From: Streptomyces violaceusniger Tu 4113
GTDB lineage: Bacteria > Actinomycetota > Actinomycetes > Streptomycetales > Streptomycetaceae
NCBI RefSeq assembly: GCF_000147815.2
Contig: NC_015957.1
Location: 3,472,001 to 3,536,000 of the forward strand
DNA length: 64,000 nucleotides
Direction: 5' to 3'
Shown: positions 25,708 to 34,414 of the stretch, in pieces
Position numbering within the stretch: the stretch's first letter is position 1
Layout of the letters: every line of letters starts with the position of its first letter
The notes under the pieces: model-generated
Told to the model about the DNA's origin: nothing
The model's database searches: none
What the model saw: the letters and a program-made list of their open reading frames with translations, nothing else
Translations under genes and position numbers: made by a program

Positions 25708-27180
25708 ATGGATCTTGACGAGCTGTTGCGGTGTCTCGCGGAGGCCGAGTCGGGTGAGCTGCGGGAGGAGCTCACCGGTGGGCGCTATGTGGTCCTGCAG
25801 TACGACCCCGAGGAGACGGTGTTCGACGACGCGGCCCTCGCTGAACTCTTCGGCGCCCCAGCCCCCGGCACCGGCACGGCGGCCCCGGACGCCGTGCCGG
25901 TGCCGGACGCCACCGAGGACACCGACGAGGAGTCCGAGGACGAGGAGTTCGAGGACGAGGACGGTGCCTGGTTCTCCCTCATCGGTGTCGCGCCCTCGCT
26001 CTACGAGGCGCTGGATCTCCTCGGCGACGAACTCCCCGACGAGGAGGATCTGACGGAACTCGACGAGGAGGAGTGGGCGGCGGAGACGGCCGAGTTCGGC
26101 GCGCACGTTTTCGTCACGGCCGCGGAGGATGAAGGCGTAAAGGCAGACGGCGAAGAAGGGAACGAATGGCTCGCTCTTCTGCGAGGCATACGGGACCCGC
26201 GGCGACGCTCCGTCGTCCAGTTGCTCTGCGGTGTCCTCGGCCCGATGGACTTCCTGACGGAGGACTTCGAGGAGGACTGCTACCTGGGCCATGTGGCGAC
26301 ACGGCTCCCCGGAGCACGGTTCGTCATGCTGGCCAGCGCCGCCCCGCCGAACCAGGAAGTGGCCTTCGCCATCCTGGAACTCCCACCCCGCGATACCCCG
26401 GACCCGGCCGGCCGCGCCCTGCTGCTGGCCGCTGCCGCCGGGGACCCGGCCGCGCTGCGCGCCGCGCTCGGCGAGGGCGCTGACGTCGGCACGCTCGACG
26501 AGTACGCCGCAACACCGCTGCACCACGCCGTGGCGGCGCGTTCGGCCGCGGCGGTCGACGTACTGCTTGCGACGGGTGCCGATCCGTGCGCCCAGGCGGC
26601 CTTCGGCAACGCACCCCAGTTCGCGGCCGCCGGTCCGGGCCGTCCGTATCCCACCGCCCGCCGGGTCGAAGACGAGGAGCACTGGAGCCTCCTGTGGTCC
26701 CTGCTGGACGCGGGCGCCGATATCAACGCCACCAACACCGCCGGTCAGACCCTGCTCGACCTGGCCGTCCGGTCGGATCCGTACCCGGAGCGGCAGGTGC
26801 GCCTGCTGCTGGAACGGGGAGCCGTCAGCCGCGAACTCGCGACCACGCGCGTGGACGCGCTCGTCCGCAGGCTGCCGTACGGCTACGAGGAGGAGCTGTC
26901 CGTACTGCGCAATCAGGTCCGCTTCCTGCTGGACACCGGCGCGCCCTACGACCATCCGCTGGACTCTCTGCTCGCCGTCACCGGCTACTACGAGCGTGAA
27001 CTCTCCGCCGACTATCTCGTTGAACTCGTCGACATCATGGTGAGCCGCGGCGTGGGTGACCGGCCGGGCACCTATGGTCGGACGGCTCGCGAGAGCGCCA
27101 TGCAGTGGGTCGACCACGGCCTGACCCACTACCAGGCCGTGGTGGACCGGCTCGCCGCTGTGGCCCCGGGCGAACGTTGA
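25708..27180 (+). CDS. Acidic ankyrin-repeat protein
   Basis: 490-residue cytoplasmic protein. Residues 60-160 are extremely acidic (runs of Glu and Asp, for example DTDEESEDEEFEDEDGAW). The C-terminal half contains ankyrin units: RALLLAAAAGDPAALRAALG near residue 235, TPLHHAVAARSAAAVDVLLA near 270, then LLWSLLDAGADINATNTAGQ near 335 and RQVRLLLERGAVS. Ankyrin repeats mediate protein binding; no catalytic motif is visible. The ATG at 25708 is taken since it starts the MDLDELLRCLAEAESGELRE helix. It appears to be a stand-alone gene. Function unknown. Confidence 0.8.
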   Translation: MDLDELLRCLAEAESGELREELTGGRYVVLQYDPEETVFDDAALAELFGAPAPGTGTAAPDAVPVPDATEDTDEESEDEEFEDEDGAWFSLIGVAPSLYEALDLLGDELPDEEDLTELDEEEWAAETAEFGAHVFVTAAEDEGVKADGEEGNEWLALLRGIRDPRRRSVVQLLCGVLGPMDFLTEDFEEDCYLGHVATRLPGARFVMLASAAPPNQEVAFAILELPPRDTPDPAGRALLLAAAAGDPAALRAALGEGADVGTLDEYAATPLHHAVAARSAAAVDVLLATGADPCAQAAFGNAPQFAAAGPGRPYPTARRVEDEEHWSLLWSLLDAGADINATNTAGQTLLDLAVRSDPYPERQVRLLLERGAVSRELATTRVDALVRRLPYGYEEELSVLRNQVRFLLDTGAPYDHPLDSLLAVTGYYERELSADYLVELVDIMVSRGVGDRPGTYGRTARESAMQWVDHGLTHYQAVVDRLAAVAPGER

Positions 27181-27222
27181 GGTGAACGCGGAGGTGAACG
27201 CGGAGGTGAATGCCGAGGTGAG
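27179..27222. repeat. 12-bp tandem repeat
   Basis: Three to four copies of GAGGTGAACGCG, the last two degenerate, beginning at the stop codon of the ankyrin gene. Confidence 0.75.
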
Positions 27223-27298
27223 GGATTGCCGACCCCCTGGAACCCGATGCTCTCTCCGTGCCTCCCACTAGGGGACGGCAAGTGAGTTGGGGATCTTG

Positions 27299-28094
27299 AT
27301 GACGGGACCGAATGGCGAGACCACGCTTCCGCAGGTCTTGTTGGACGCCGCCGACGCGCGGCCCCGGACCGGGCTCGACGAGCGGGCCCCGCTGCCGGTC
27401 TACGGCCTGGCCGAGGCCACCTTGGCGGTCACCTTCCCGCCCCTGGACGAGGTGGCGGTGCCACGTGTCCTGGACCGCGCGGCCCTCAGCCGCGGCCGCG
27501 CGGTGGACACCGTCCTGGGCCCGGACGCCGTGGAGTTGATGCCATGGAGCTGCGCGGGAGCGGCCTGGCCGAGTCGGTGGCGACGGCCGAGTCCGCCCCG
27601 GCCTTTCCCTCAGCCGTGTACGAGGCCGACCTGGTCGTCACCGCCGTCAGCGGCGGCAAGGCCGTCCTCGACGTCGACCGGCTGCGCCCCGGCACCGTCG
27701 TGGTCGACGACTCTTCCCGCACTGTTTCGACACCGCACGCGCCCTCGCCCGGATGCGCGGGCAGCGCGATGTGCTGACCGTCGGAGGCGGCCTGCTCGCG
27801 GTCGGCGACACCGAGCGGCACATCGCGGACAACCTCCCACCGGCCGCCGCCTCCGGATACGCCGAACGATCCTGGCTACCGGGCACGGTCGCCTCCTGCC
27901 GACTCGAATCCCTGCTGCGCACCGCCGTGCCCGGCCTGCCACTGGTCCACGGGCTGGTCAACGCCTCCCATGCGCACGCCTACTGGGACGCGGTCGAAGC
28001 GGCCGGAGTAAGCGCCGCCCCACTGCACCTGCTCGGCCACACCATCGCCACCGGGCCACCGTGGCATGGGACGACTTCTCACGGGACGCCGTGA
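27299..28094 (+). pseudogene. Fused remnant of an acyl-AMP ligase and an acyl-ACP-reductase-like gene
   Basis: Frame at 27299-27540 reads PVYGLAEATLAVTFPPLDE and DRAALSRGRAVDTVLG, as in the middle of fatty-acyl-AMP ligases. From about 27544 a second frame reads YEADLVVTAVSGGKAVLDVD and LRPGTVVVDDS, a Rossmann-type dehydrogenase like acyl-ACP reductases. Loss of one base at 27712-27713 shifts it to a third frame (FPHCFDTARALARMRGQRDV), which continues to a stop at 28094. So a deletion fused parts of two genes and a frameshift followed. No full-length product is possible. Confidence 0.7.
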
Positions 28095-28204
28095 CCGACT
28101 CCACGAGCTGCTGTTCGTGCTGTTGATATGGCTTTTCTCCCCGATAAGGGCCATGTGTCCGCACTTCCTTGACGCTGAAATCGCCTTCTGCCAGCGTGCT
28201 CGCC

Positions 28205-29713
28205 ATGCCTCGCAACGCAGTCATCGGTGTGGACATCGGCACCTCGAGCAGCAAGGGCGTTCTCGTCGGTCTCGATGGCACACTGATCCGCTCGGCCACT
28301 CGGGAGCACACCCCCGCAAGGCCCGGCCCCGGTCACTTCGAGATGGACGCTGCCGTCTGGTGGTGCGAGTTCGTCGAACTCACCCGGGAGTTGACCGCCT
28401 CCGGTGACACCGCCGCGGATGGCACCGCCCCCGGTGACACCACCGTGGTCGCCGTCGGGGTCAGTGGCATGGGGCCCTGCGTTCTGCTGGCCGATGAGCA
28501 CGACACCCCGCTGCGCCCCGCCGTTCTGTACGGGGTGGACACCCGCTCGGTCCTGCAGATCCAGCGCATCGAGGCGCGGCTCGGGGCCGAGGAGATCATC
28601 CGCCGCTGCGGCTCCGCCCTGACCACGCAGGCCGCCGGGCCGAAAATCGCCTGGATCGCCGAGGAGGAGCCCGAGGTCTACGCGCGGGCCCGGCGGCTGT
28701 ACATGCCGAGCTCCTGGTTGGTCAGGAAGCTCACCGGAAACTACGTCCTCGACCACCACTCGGCCAGCCAGTGCACCCCGCTGTACGACACGCTCGCAGG
28801 CGAGTGGTACGGCCCCTGGGCCGCCGAGGTCGCCCCCGGTATCGAACTGCCGCCACTGCGCTGGCCCGGCGAGGTGGCCGGCGCCCTCACCACCGAGGCC
28901 GCCGAGGCGACCGGCCTGCCCGCCGGGATCCCTGTCACCACCGGCACCATCGACGCCTGGGCCGAGGCCCTGAGCGTGGGGGCGCAGCACATCGGCGATC
29001 TGATGCTGATGTACGGCACCACCATGTTTCTCATCCACACCGTGCCCAAGCCGCTGACCAGCCCGTCCCTGTGGGGCACGGTCGGTGCCCTGCCCGGAAC
29101 CCGGAATCTGGCCGGCGGCATGGCCACTTCCGGTGCGGTCGCCAACTGGCTGCGGGACCTGTTCGCCGACGGGGACCACGCCGAACTCACCGCGCTGGCC
29201 GCCGAGTCGGGGCCCGGCGCCAATGGCCTGCTGATGCTCCCGTACTTCTCCGGCGAGCGGACCCCGATCATGGACCCGGACGCCCGCGGAGTGATCGCCG
29301 GGCTGACCCTGTCCCACACCCGTGGCGACCTCTACCGGGCCGCGCTCGAAGCCACCGGGTTCGGCGTCCGCCAGAACATCGAGGTCATCGAGGCGGCCGG
29401 CGGTGACATCCGCCGTGTGGTCGCCGTCGGTGGCGGCACCCAGGGCTCCCTGTGGACGCAGATCGTCTCCGACATCACCGGCCGCCCGCAGGAGCTGCGC
29501 ACCATCACCATCGGCGCCGGTTACGGCGACGCTCTGCTGGCCGCGCAGCTCGTCGGGGACGCCTCCATCGAGGACTGGAACCCGGTGCGCGAGACGGTGA
29601 CGCCCGGCGCCGAGCACACCGGGCGCTACGACGAGCTGTACGCCCTCTACCGGCGGCTGTACCCGGACACCGCCGTGACCGTCCACGCCCTTGCGGCACT
29701 GCAGGAGCGTTGA
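28205..29713 (+). CDS. FGGY-family carbohydrate kinase (xylulokinase/gluconokinase-like)
   Basis: 502-residue sugar kinase with both FGGY domains. The N-terminal phosphate loop is VIGVDIGTSSSKGVLVGLDG, and the catalytic Asp is in GTIDAWAEAL. The C-terminal adenosine site is RRVVAVGGGTQGSLWTQIVS. ATP-dependent phosphorylation of a ketopentose or sugar acid is expected. No other genes of such a route are contiguous, although the GntP permease and the RpiB isomerase lie upstream. Start ATG at 28205 begins the conserved fold but has no clear Shine-Dalgarno; a TTG at 28169 would add 12 residues. Confidence 0.88.
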   Translation: MPRNAVIGVDIGTSSSKGVLVGLDGTLIRSATREHTPARPGPGHFEMDAAVWWCEFVELTRELTASGDTAADGTAPGDTTVVAVGVSGMGPCVLLADEHDTPLRPAVLYGVDTRSVLQIQRIEARLGAEEIIRRCGSALTTQAAGPKIAWIAEEEPEVYARARRLYMPSSWLVRKLTGNYVLDHHSASQCTPLYDTLAGEWYGPWAAEVAPGIELPPLRWPGEVAGALTTEAAEATGLPAGIPVTTGTIDAWAEALSVGAQHIGDLMLMYGTTMFLIHTVPKPLTSPSLWGTVGALPGTRNLAGGMATSGAVANWLRDLFADGDHAELTALAAESGPGANGLLMLPYFSGERTPIMDPDARGVIAGLTLSHTRGDLYRAALEATGFGVRQNIEVIEAAGGDIRRVVAVGGGTQGSLWTQIVSDITGRPQELRTITIGAGYGDALLAAQLVGDASIEDWNPVRETVTPGAEHTGRYDELYALYRRLYPDTAVTVHALAALQER

Positions 29714-29784
29714 GAGCTCTTCCACATTCTGAAAGCGAATTCACTTCGGTGCTGCTTGTGCATCCCGGCCCAATGCTTGTGTGT

Positions 29785-29801
29785 TGAATTGGATTTGGTT
29801 T
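29785..29801. promoter_or_regulatory. Motif TGAATTGGATTTGGTTT
   Basis: This 17-bp element lies 73 bp before the start of the broken FAD dehydrogenase gene. Its near-identical copy (16 of 17 bases, opposite strand) is at 34149-34165, before the leftward acyl-CoA dehydrogenase unit. It is AT-rich against a GC-rich background, so a shared regulator site is likely. Confidence 0.5.
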
Positions 29802-29873
29802 CGCTGGGAGGGTCGTCAAGGATGTGTCGTCGCCCTTGGCGAGCCGTCGAGCTCATCGCCGGAGGGGAGTCAC

Positions 29874-30670
29874 GTGCGCGTGGAGAATGTGGACCTGCTG
29901 GTCATCGGTGCGAGTATGGCGGGGTTGACCGCCGGTGCCCGTGCCGTTCGCAATGGTCTGTCCGTCATGGTCGTGGAGATCGCCGCGGACGCCGGCGGTT
30001 CCGCGCGCGTCGCGGGTTACGCGTGGACCGCGCCGAGCCACGACGTCATGGACCAGCACAATCCATGGGGAGACACCGTGCTCAAGCGCGCCCTCGTGGA
30101 TCGGTTTCCCGAAGGCGTCGAATGGATTCGTTCGCTCGACGTGGACATCAAGGACGCGCAGCGCGTCCTCGGTTTCGGTCGCGGGCACCAGTTCGACACC
30201 CATCAGTATGTCGACACCTGTCGTCGGATCATCCGCGAAGGCGGTGGCACGTTGCTGGTTGGAGACGTGTGCCGAACGGCTGGTGGTCGAGGACGGGGGC
30301 GTGACGGGGGCGGAGCTGAGGCCGGCCGATGGCACGCGCATGCGCGTGTGTGCCGGCTCCACGCTCATCGCGACCGGCGGCTTACGAAGACGCCGCGGCG
30401 GGGCTGGAGGCGGTGCCCGGCAGACAACTGGACCGCCTTCCCCTCGACGAACCGCCGTACTACGTGATCGAGACGGTACCGGCCATCACCTTCCCCTTTC
30501 ACGGTGTGCGCATCGACGACCGGGCCCGCGTCCTGCGCGGGGACGATGAACCGCTCCACGGACTCCTCGCTGCTGGGTCGGACACCGGTGGCCTGTGGCA
30601 CCGCGCCTACGCGGGCGGCATCGCCTCGGCCCTGATGTTCGGACTGACCGCCGCGGACACAGCTACCGCC
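29874..30670 (+). pseudogene. Broken FAD-dependent dehydrogenase/fumarate-reductase-type gene
   Basis: The GTG start with a GGAGGGG ribosome site is intact and the first 135 codons read a normal FAD-binding N-terminus (DLLVIGASMAGLTAGARAVR, VEIAADAGGSARVAGY). A frameshift near 30270 moves the match to a second frame (ERLVVEDGGVTGAELR, GSTLIATGG). A jump near 30385 then goes to a third frame (PYYVIETVPAITFPFHGVRI, GLWHRAYAGGIASALMFG). The central substrate domain is missing, so an internal deletion also occurred. Relatives include 3-ketosteroid-type and fumarate-reductase-like flavoproteins. It probably once belonged to the neighbouring acyl-CoA catabolic island. Confidence 0.8.
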
Positions 30671-30672
30671 AC

Positions 30673-30722
30673 CCGCCACCGCCACCGCCACCGCCACCGC
30701 CACCGCCACCGCCACCGCCACC
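30673..30722. repeat. CCGCCA hexanucleotide microsatellite
   Basis: Eight uninterrupted copies of CCGCCA at the end of the dehydrogenase pseudogene, followed by degenerate copies. It is non-coding and probably reflects slippage in decaying sequence. Confidence 0.85.
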
Positions 30723-30818
30723 GCGACGGTGACGGCGACGGCGGAGGCGGCACAGACGAGGGCGTCACAGGCGACGGACTGAGCGCTCCCCGCCCCGCCA
30801 CCTGGCTCGTCCGCGGTG

Positions 30819-30889
30819 ACCGGGTGGTGGGGCGTGGTACCCGCGACGGGGTGGTGGGGCGTCGTCCCCGCGACCGGGTGGTGGGGCGT
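30819..30889. repeat. 27-bp tandem repeat
   Basis: Two and a half copies of a 27-bp unit containing GGGTGGTGGGGCGT, ending at the stop codon of the leftward SDR gene. Confidence 0.7.
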
Positions 30890-31659
30890 CAGCGTGCCGT
30901 CCAGCCGCCGTCCACGTACAGCTCGGAGCCGGTCACGAAGCTCGCGTCCTGGGAGGCGAGGAAGGCGACGGCCCCCGCGACCTCGTCCGGAGTGCCGAGC
31001 CGCCCCATGGGGGTGCCCTCGACCATCGCGCTGTGACGGGGAGTGCCCCGCCACAGTTCGCGCGAGAGAGGGGTCTCGATGAAACCGGGATGGATCGAAT
31101 TGACGCGGACGCCGCGCGTGGCCCAGTGCAGGGCGGCGTTCTTCGTCATCAGCCGCACCGCACCCTTCGCCGCGTGGTACGAGAACTGGCTGCCGAAGCC
31201 GCCCACCGTGCCGAAGATCGACGCGATGTTGATGATCGAGCCGCCCCCGGAGCGTTCGATCGCGGGTCCACCGTGCTTCATGCCGAGCCAGACACCGCCC
31301 TGGGTCACCGCGATGACCTTGTCCCAGGAGTCCTGGGTCTCCGTCTCCACGGTGCGCATCTGGGCGATACCCGCGTTGTTGACGAGCACGGACAGGCCGC
31401 CCAGTTCGGAGACCACGCGCTCGACCGTGCCGCGCCACGCCTCCTCGTCGCTCACGTCCAGCGCGAGGCCCAACGCCCGCGCTCCGTCGGCCGCCAGCTC
31501 CTTCGTCAGCTCCTCCGCGAGCTGCTCGCAGCGGTCTGCGTCCACGTCGGTCACCACCACCGTGGCGCCCTCGATGGCCAACCGCCGCGAGACGGCGGCT
31601 CCTATACCGCCGGTCGCGCCGGTGACCAGGGCGATCTGTCGGGACAGTCGGTCTCGCAC
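30889..31659 (-). CDS. Short-chain dehydrogenase/reductase
   Basis: 256-residue classical SDR. The NAD(P) loop TGATGGIGAAVSR lies near residues 13-25, the acidic Asp after VVVTD favours NAD(H), and NNAG stabilises the fold. The catalytic Ser is in IINIASIFG and YHAAK provides Tyr and Lys. The GTG start has GGAGGAGAG upstream. It is the last gene of a leftward set after the APH-fold kinase and the acyl-CoA dehydrogenase. A hydroxy-/keto-acyl-CoA or alcohol is the probable substrate. Between it and the kinase gene are 110 bp of degenerate GTGGCATCTC repeats. Confidence 0.9.
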   Translation of the reverse strand: MRDRLSRQIALVTGATGGIGAAVSRRLAIEGATVVVTDVDADRCEQLAEELTKELAADGARALGLALDVSDEEAWRGTVERVVSELGGLSVLVNNAGIAQMRTVETETQDSWDKVIAVTQGGVWLGMKHGGPAIERSGGGSIINIASIFGTVGGFGSQFSYHAAKGAVRLMTKNAALHWATRGVRVNSIHPGFIETPLSRELWRGTPRHSAMVEGTPMGRLGTPDEVAGAVAFLASQDASFVTGSELYVDGGWTAR

Positions 31660-31769
31660 GGGCTCTCCTCCGTCTTGCGTGGCACCTTGGGTGGTAACTC
31701 GCGTGGCATCTGGCATGGCCTCTCGCGTGGCATCTCCGGTGTCAGCCGTGGCATCTCCGCTGTCAGCGG
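31660..31769. repeat. Degenerate repeats between SDR and kinase genes
   Basis: Units such as GCGTGGCATCT and GTCAGC recur four to six times with drift. No hairpin of terminator strength is seen, so read-through is plausible. Confidence 0.55.
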
Positions 31770-32798
31770 TCACGGCAGCAGCTCCAGCCCCGAGCGCAGC
31801 AGCGCGGGCACCGCGGAGCCGACCCGCTCGAATCCCGTTCCGACCGTCTGTCCCGCCGAATAGCGGGCGTGGATGCCCTCCGCGATGACGGCGAGCTTGA
31901 AACAGCCCAGCGCCTGGTAAAAGGGCAGGCCACCGATGTCCCGTCCGGACTTCTCGGCGTATCGCTCGGCCACCTCGCGGCCCGAGGGAAAACCGGAATT
32001 GGCCGTCGGGACATGGCGCGCCGCGAGGACCGGTTCGCAGGTCCGGTCCCAGTACATGAGCAGCATCCCGAGGTCGGCGAGCGGATCGCCGAGCGTGGCC
32101 ATCTCCCAGTCGAGGACGGCGGCGATACGCCCGAACTCGCCGGGTGCCAGGATGACGTTGTCCAGGCGGTAGTCGCCGTGCACGATGGCCGGGGCGCCGC
32201 TCGCGGGCAGCGAACGGGCCAGCCTGCCGTGCAGTGCGTCGAGGTCGGGCAGGCTCCGCGTGGCGACCTTGTCCCACTGACCACGCCAGCGCCGCACCTG
32301 GCGCTCCAGATAGCCGTCGGGCCGGCCGAAGTCGCCGAGCCCGACGGTGGCGGCGTCCACCGAGTGCAGCGTGACCAGGGCGTCCACCAGCGCGTCAGCG
32401 GCGCGCCGCGCGTCGTCGGGCGGGAGCGCGGCGGCCTCGTCGCCGTCGCGCAGCACCGTGCCCTCCACGAAGTCGACGACGCAGAACGGCGCCCCGATCA
32501 CCTCCGGGTCCGTGCACGACAGCACGGCCCGGGCGACCGGCACCGCGGTGTCGCCGAGCGCCGCGACGACGCGGTATTCGCGGTCCATGTCGTGTGCGGT
32601 CGGTGTCAGCACCCCCAGTGGCGGCCGGCGCACCACCCACCGGTGTGCCCCGTCGGTCACCGCGTAGGTGAGATTGGAGCGCCCGCCCTGCAGCAGCGTG
32701 ACCGTGAGCGGGCCCGCGCACTCGGGTACGTTTCGTTCGAAGTAGCGCTGCAACGCGGCCACGTCGACGCCGGCCACCGTCGTCCCGGAGCCGGTCAC
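31770..32798 (-). CDS. APH-fold phosphotransferase, ACAD10/11-type kinase
   Basis: 342 residues with the aminoglycoside-phosphotransferase/choline-kinase fold. LQGGRSNLTYAVTD is the nucleotide loop. HGDYRLDNVIL carries the catalytic Asp and metal Asn. VLDWEMATLGDPLADLG carries the DWE/DFG-like metal Asp. Homologues form the kinase domain of ACAD10/11 and LvaA and phosphorylate the hydroxyl of 4-hydroxyacyl-CoA for elimination by a partner acyl-CoA dehydrogenase. The start overlaps the stop of exactly such a dehydrogenase by 4 bp (GTGA). A drug-resistance role is unlikely in this context. Confidence 0.85.
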   Translation of the reverse strand: MTGSGTTVAGVDVAALQRYFERNVPECAGPLTVTLLQGGRSNLTYAVTDGAHRWVVRRPPLGVLTPTAHDMDREYRVVAALGDTAVPVARAVLSCTDPEVIGAPFCVVDFVEGTVLRDGDEAAALPPDDARRAADALVDALVTLHSVDAATVGLGDFGRPDGYLERQVRRWRGQWDKVATRSLPDLDALHGRLARSLPASGAPAIVHGDYRLDNVILAPGEFGRIAAVLDWEMATLGDPLADLGMLLMYWDRTCEPVLAARHVPTANSGFPSGREVAERYAEKSGRDIGGLPFYQALGCFKLAVIAEGIHARYSAGQTVGTGFERVGSAVPALLRSGLELLP

Positions 32799-33997
32799 CG
32801 GGTGCCCCGCCGCTCCCGCGCCGCCCGCACCGCGCGCTTGGCGATGGCCCAGCGATGGGTCTCGGAAGGGCCGTCGTAGATACGGAACGGACGCACCTCG
32901 CGGTACAGCCGCGACAGCGGGGCGTCCCCCGAGATGCCGAGCGCACCGCATATCTGGACGGCCCGGTCGACCACCCGGTTCACCGCCTCGGAGACGTAGG
33001 TCTTGGCGATCGAGGTGTGCTGGGCGGCCGGGCGTCCCTGGTCCAGCTCCCAGCAGGCCCGCCACAGCACGGCCCGGCTGGTCTCGATGTCGATCTCGGA
33101 GTCGGCCAGCAGCTGCTGCACCATGCCCAGTTCGGCCAGCGGCTTGCCGAAGGCCGAACGGTCCGCGGCGCGCTCCAGGGCGATGTCCTGCGCCCGCCGC
33201 GCCACTCCGAGCCAGCGCATGCAGTGGGTCATGCGCGCGGGCCCGAGGCGTACCTGGGCATACGCGAAGCCCTCGTCCACTTCGCCCAGTACGGCATCGT
33301 CCGCGACCTCGCAGCCCTCGAAGGCGATTTCGCTGTGCCCGCCGAAGAGGCCCTGGTCCAGAGTGTCGATATTCCGGACGATCTTCATGCCGGGGTTGTC
33401 GGCGGCGACGAGGAACATCGTCGCGCCGCCCGGGTCGCCGGGGCCGCCGCTGGTGCGGGCCATGCAGATGGCGAAGGCCGCCCCGTCGGCGCCGCTGATG
33501 AACCACTTGCGGCCGTCGAGCCGCCAGCCGCCGTCGATCTTCGTCGCGGTCGTGGTGAGCGCACGCGGGTCGGAGCCGGCGCCCGGCGCCGGTTCGGTCA
33601 TCGCGAAGCACGAGCGCGCCTCACCGGCCGCCAGCGGGCGCAGATACCGCTCCTTCTGCTCCTCCGTGGCCACCACCTCGAGCAGATGCGTATTGCCCTC
33701 GTCGGGAGCCGCGCAGTTGAGCGCGAGGGGCCCCAGCAGCGAGTACCCGGCCGCCTCGAACACCACTGCCTGTCCGCACAGGTCCAGTCCGAGTCCGCCC
33801 CATTCGGCGCCGACGTGCGGGGCGAACACCCCCGCCTCGCGAGCCGCGTCCTGGAGTCGGCGGCGCAGCGGCTCCGGCCCGGCATGGACGTTGCCATCAC
33901 ACGCCTGCTCCTCGGGTATCACCACCTCCCGTACGAACTCGGTGGTGTGCCGTGCGATCCCGGCGACCCGTTCATCGATCTCGAACCCTATGGGCAC
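32795..33997 (-). CDS. Acyl-CoA dehydrogenase, ACAD11-like
   Basis: 400 residues, the standard family length. FAD/substrate segments are CFAMTEPAPGAGSDPRAL and GRKWFISGA. The catalytic Glu is probably in IYDGPSETHRWAIAKR near residue 380, the position used by ACAD10/11-like enzymes. The GTG start has GGGAG 8 bases upstream. It is translationally coupled to the APH-fold kinase, so the two probably convert a hydroxyacyl-CoA into an enoyl-CoA through phosphate elimination. The upstream region contains the TGAATTGGATTCGG motif at 34149-34165. Confidence 0.9.
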   Translation of the reverse strand: MPIGFEIDERVAGIARHTTEFVREVVIPEEQACDGNVHAGPEPLRRRLQDAAREAGVFAPHVGAEWGGLGLDLCGQAVVFEAAGYSLLGPLALNCAAPDEGNTHLLEVVATEEQKERYLRPLAAGEARSCFAMTEPAPGAGSDPRALTTTATKIDGGWRLDGRKWFISGADGAAFAICMARTSGGPGDPGGATMFLVAADNPGMKIVRNIDTLDQGLFGGHSEIAFEGCEVADDAVLGEVDEGFAYAQVRLGPARMTHCMRWLGVARRAQDIALERAADRSAFGKPLAELGMVQQLLADSEIDIETSRAVLWRACWELDQGRPAAQHTSIAKTYVSEAVNRVVDRAVQICGALGISGDAPLSRLYREVRPFRIYDGPSETHRWAIAKRAVRAARERRGTR

Positions 33998-34148
33998 GTT
34001 GCACTCCCGAGCTTGGCTACTGCCTACGTGTACGGCGACCTACTTGTACGGCGACACTTCGCTTCGTGGGCGCGCGACCGCGTACCCACGACGCGAAGCT
34101 GGTCCGAAGCGCGGGCACCGCACCCGGCACACCCCGCCCCTTACGAGT

Positions 34149-34165
34149 AAACCGAATCCAATTCA
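34149..34165. promoter_or_regulatory. Motif TGAATTGGATTCGGTTT (reverse strand)
   Basis: It matches the element at 29785-29801 at 16 of 17 bases. It lies about 150 bp before the leftward acyl-CoA dehydrogenase start and is a candidate regulator site for the leftward unit. Confidence 0.5.
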
Positions 34166-34341
34166 GATCCTCAACCGGTCGGGCGTGTGCCGATACGGTG
34201 ACCGTCTCGCGCGGCCCGCCGCTGCTGGCTGAATCGCAGGTCGTGCGCCGTATGCATGGAGCCCTTCCGGCCTGCGTGCCTGATCGTGCCCATGGCCTCT
34301 GCCGCGCCCCCGGAGAAAACTCGTGTGCGACGGCTAGCTGT

Positions 34342-34353
34342 ACTGAGTTCAGT
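34342..34353. promoter_or_regulatory. Regulon site A, ACTGAGTTCAGT
   Basis: Inverted repeat with 5-bp arms around GT, 61 bp before the MHS transporter start. It shares the core CTGAACTSA (reverse strand) with four other promoters of the island, including the tetR promoter at 49454. Confidence 0.7.
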
Positions 34354-34414
34354 TCTGTAGCGTCCCGGGCGTCGGCAAGGTACCGGACCATGCCGCGGGG
34401 AAGGGAGCCGGATC

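Larger units (their letters stand above)
33998..34414. other. 417-bp divergent intergenic region
   Basis: No gene. It holds two tandem copies of a 16-bp unit (34024-34055), the TGAATTGGATTCGGTTT motif on the reverse strand (34149-34165) and the regulon site at 34342-34353 before the MHS transporter. It is markedly richer in A and T than its neighbours. Confidence 0.7.

Noticed and set aside
30673..30722. His-Arg repeat metal-binding protein
   Set aside because: The His-Arg run is one frame of a CCGCCA microsatellite in pseudogene sequence, without start or ribosome site.
31770..32798. Aminoglycoside phosphotransferase as a resistance gene
   Set aside because: The fold matches but the gene is translationally coupled to an acyl-CoA dehydrogenase, as is its paralogue at 43668. 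This is the ACAD10/11 arrangement, not resistance.
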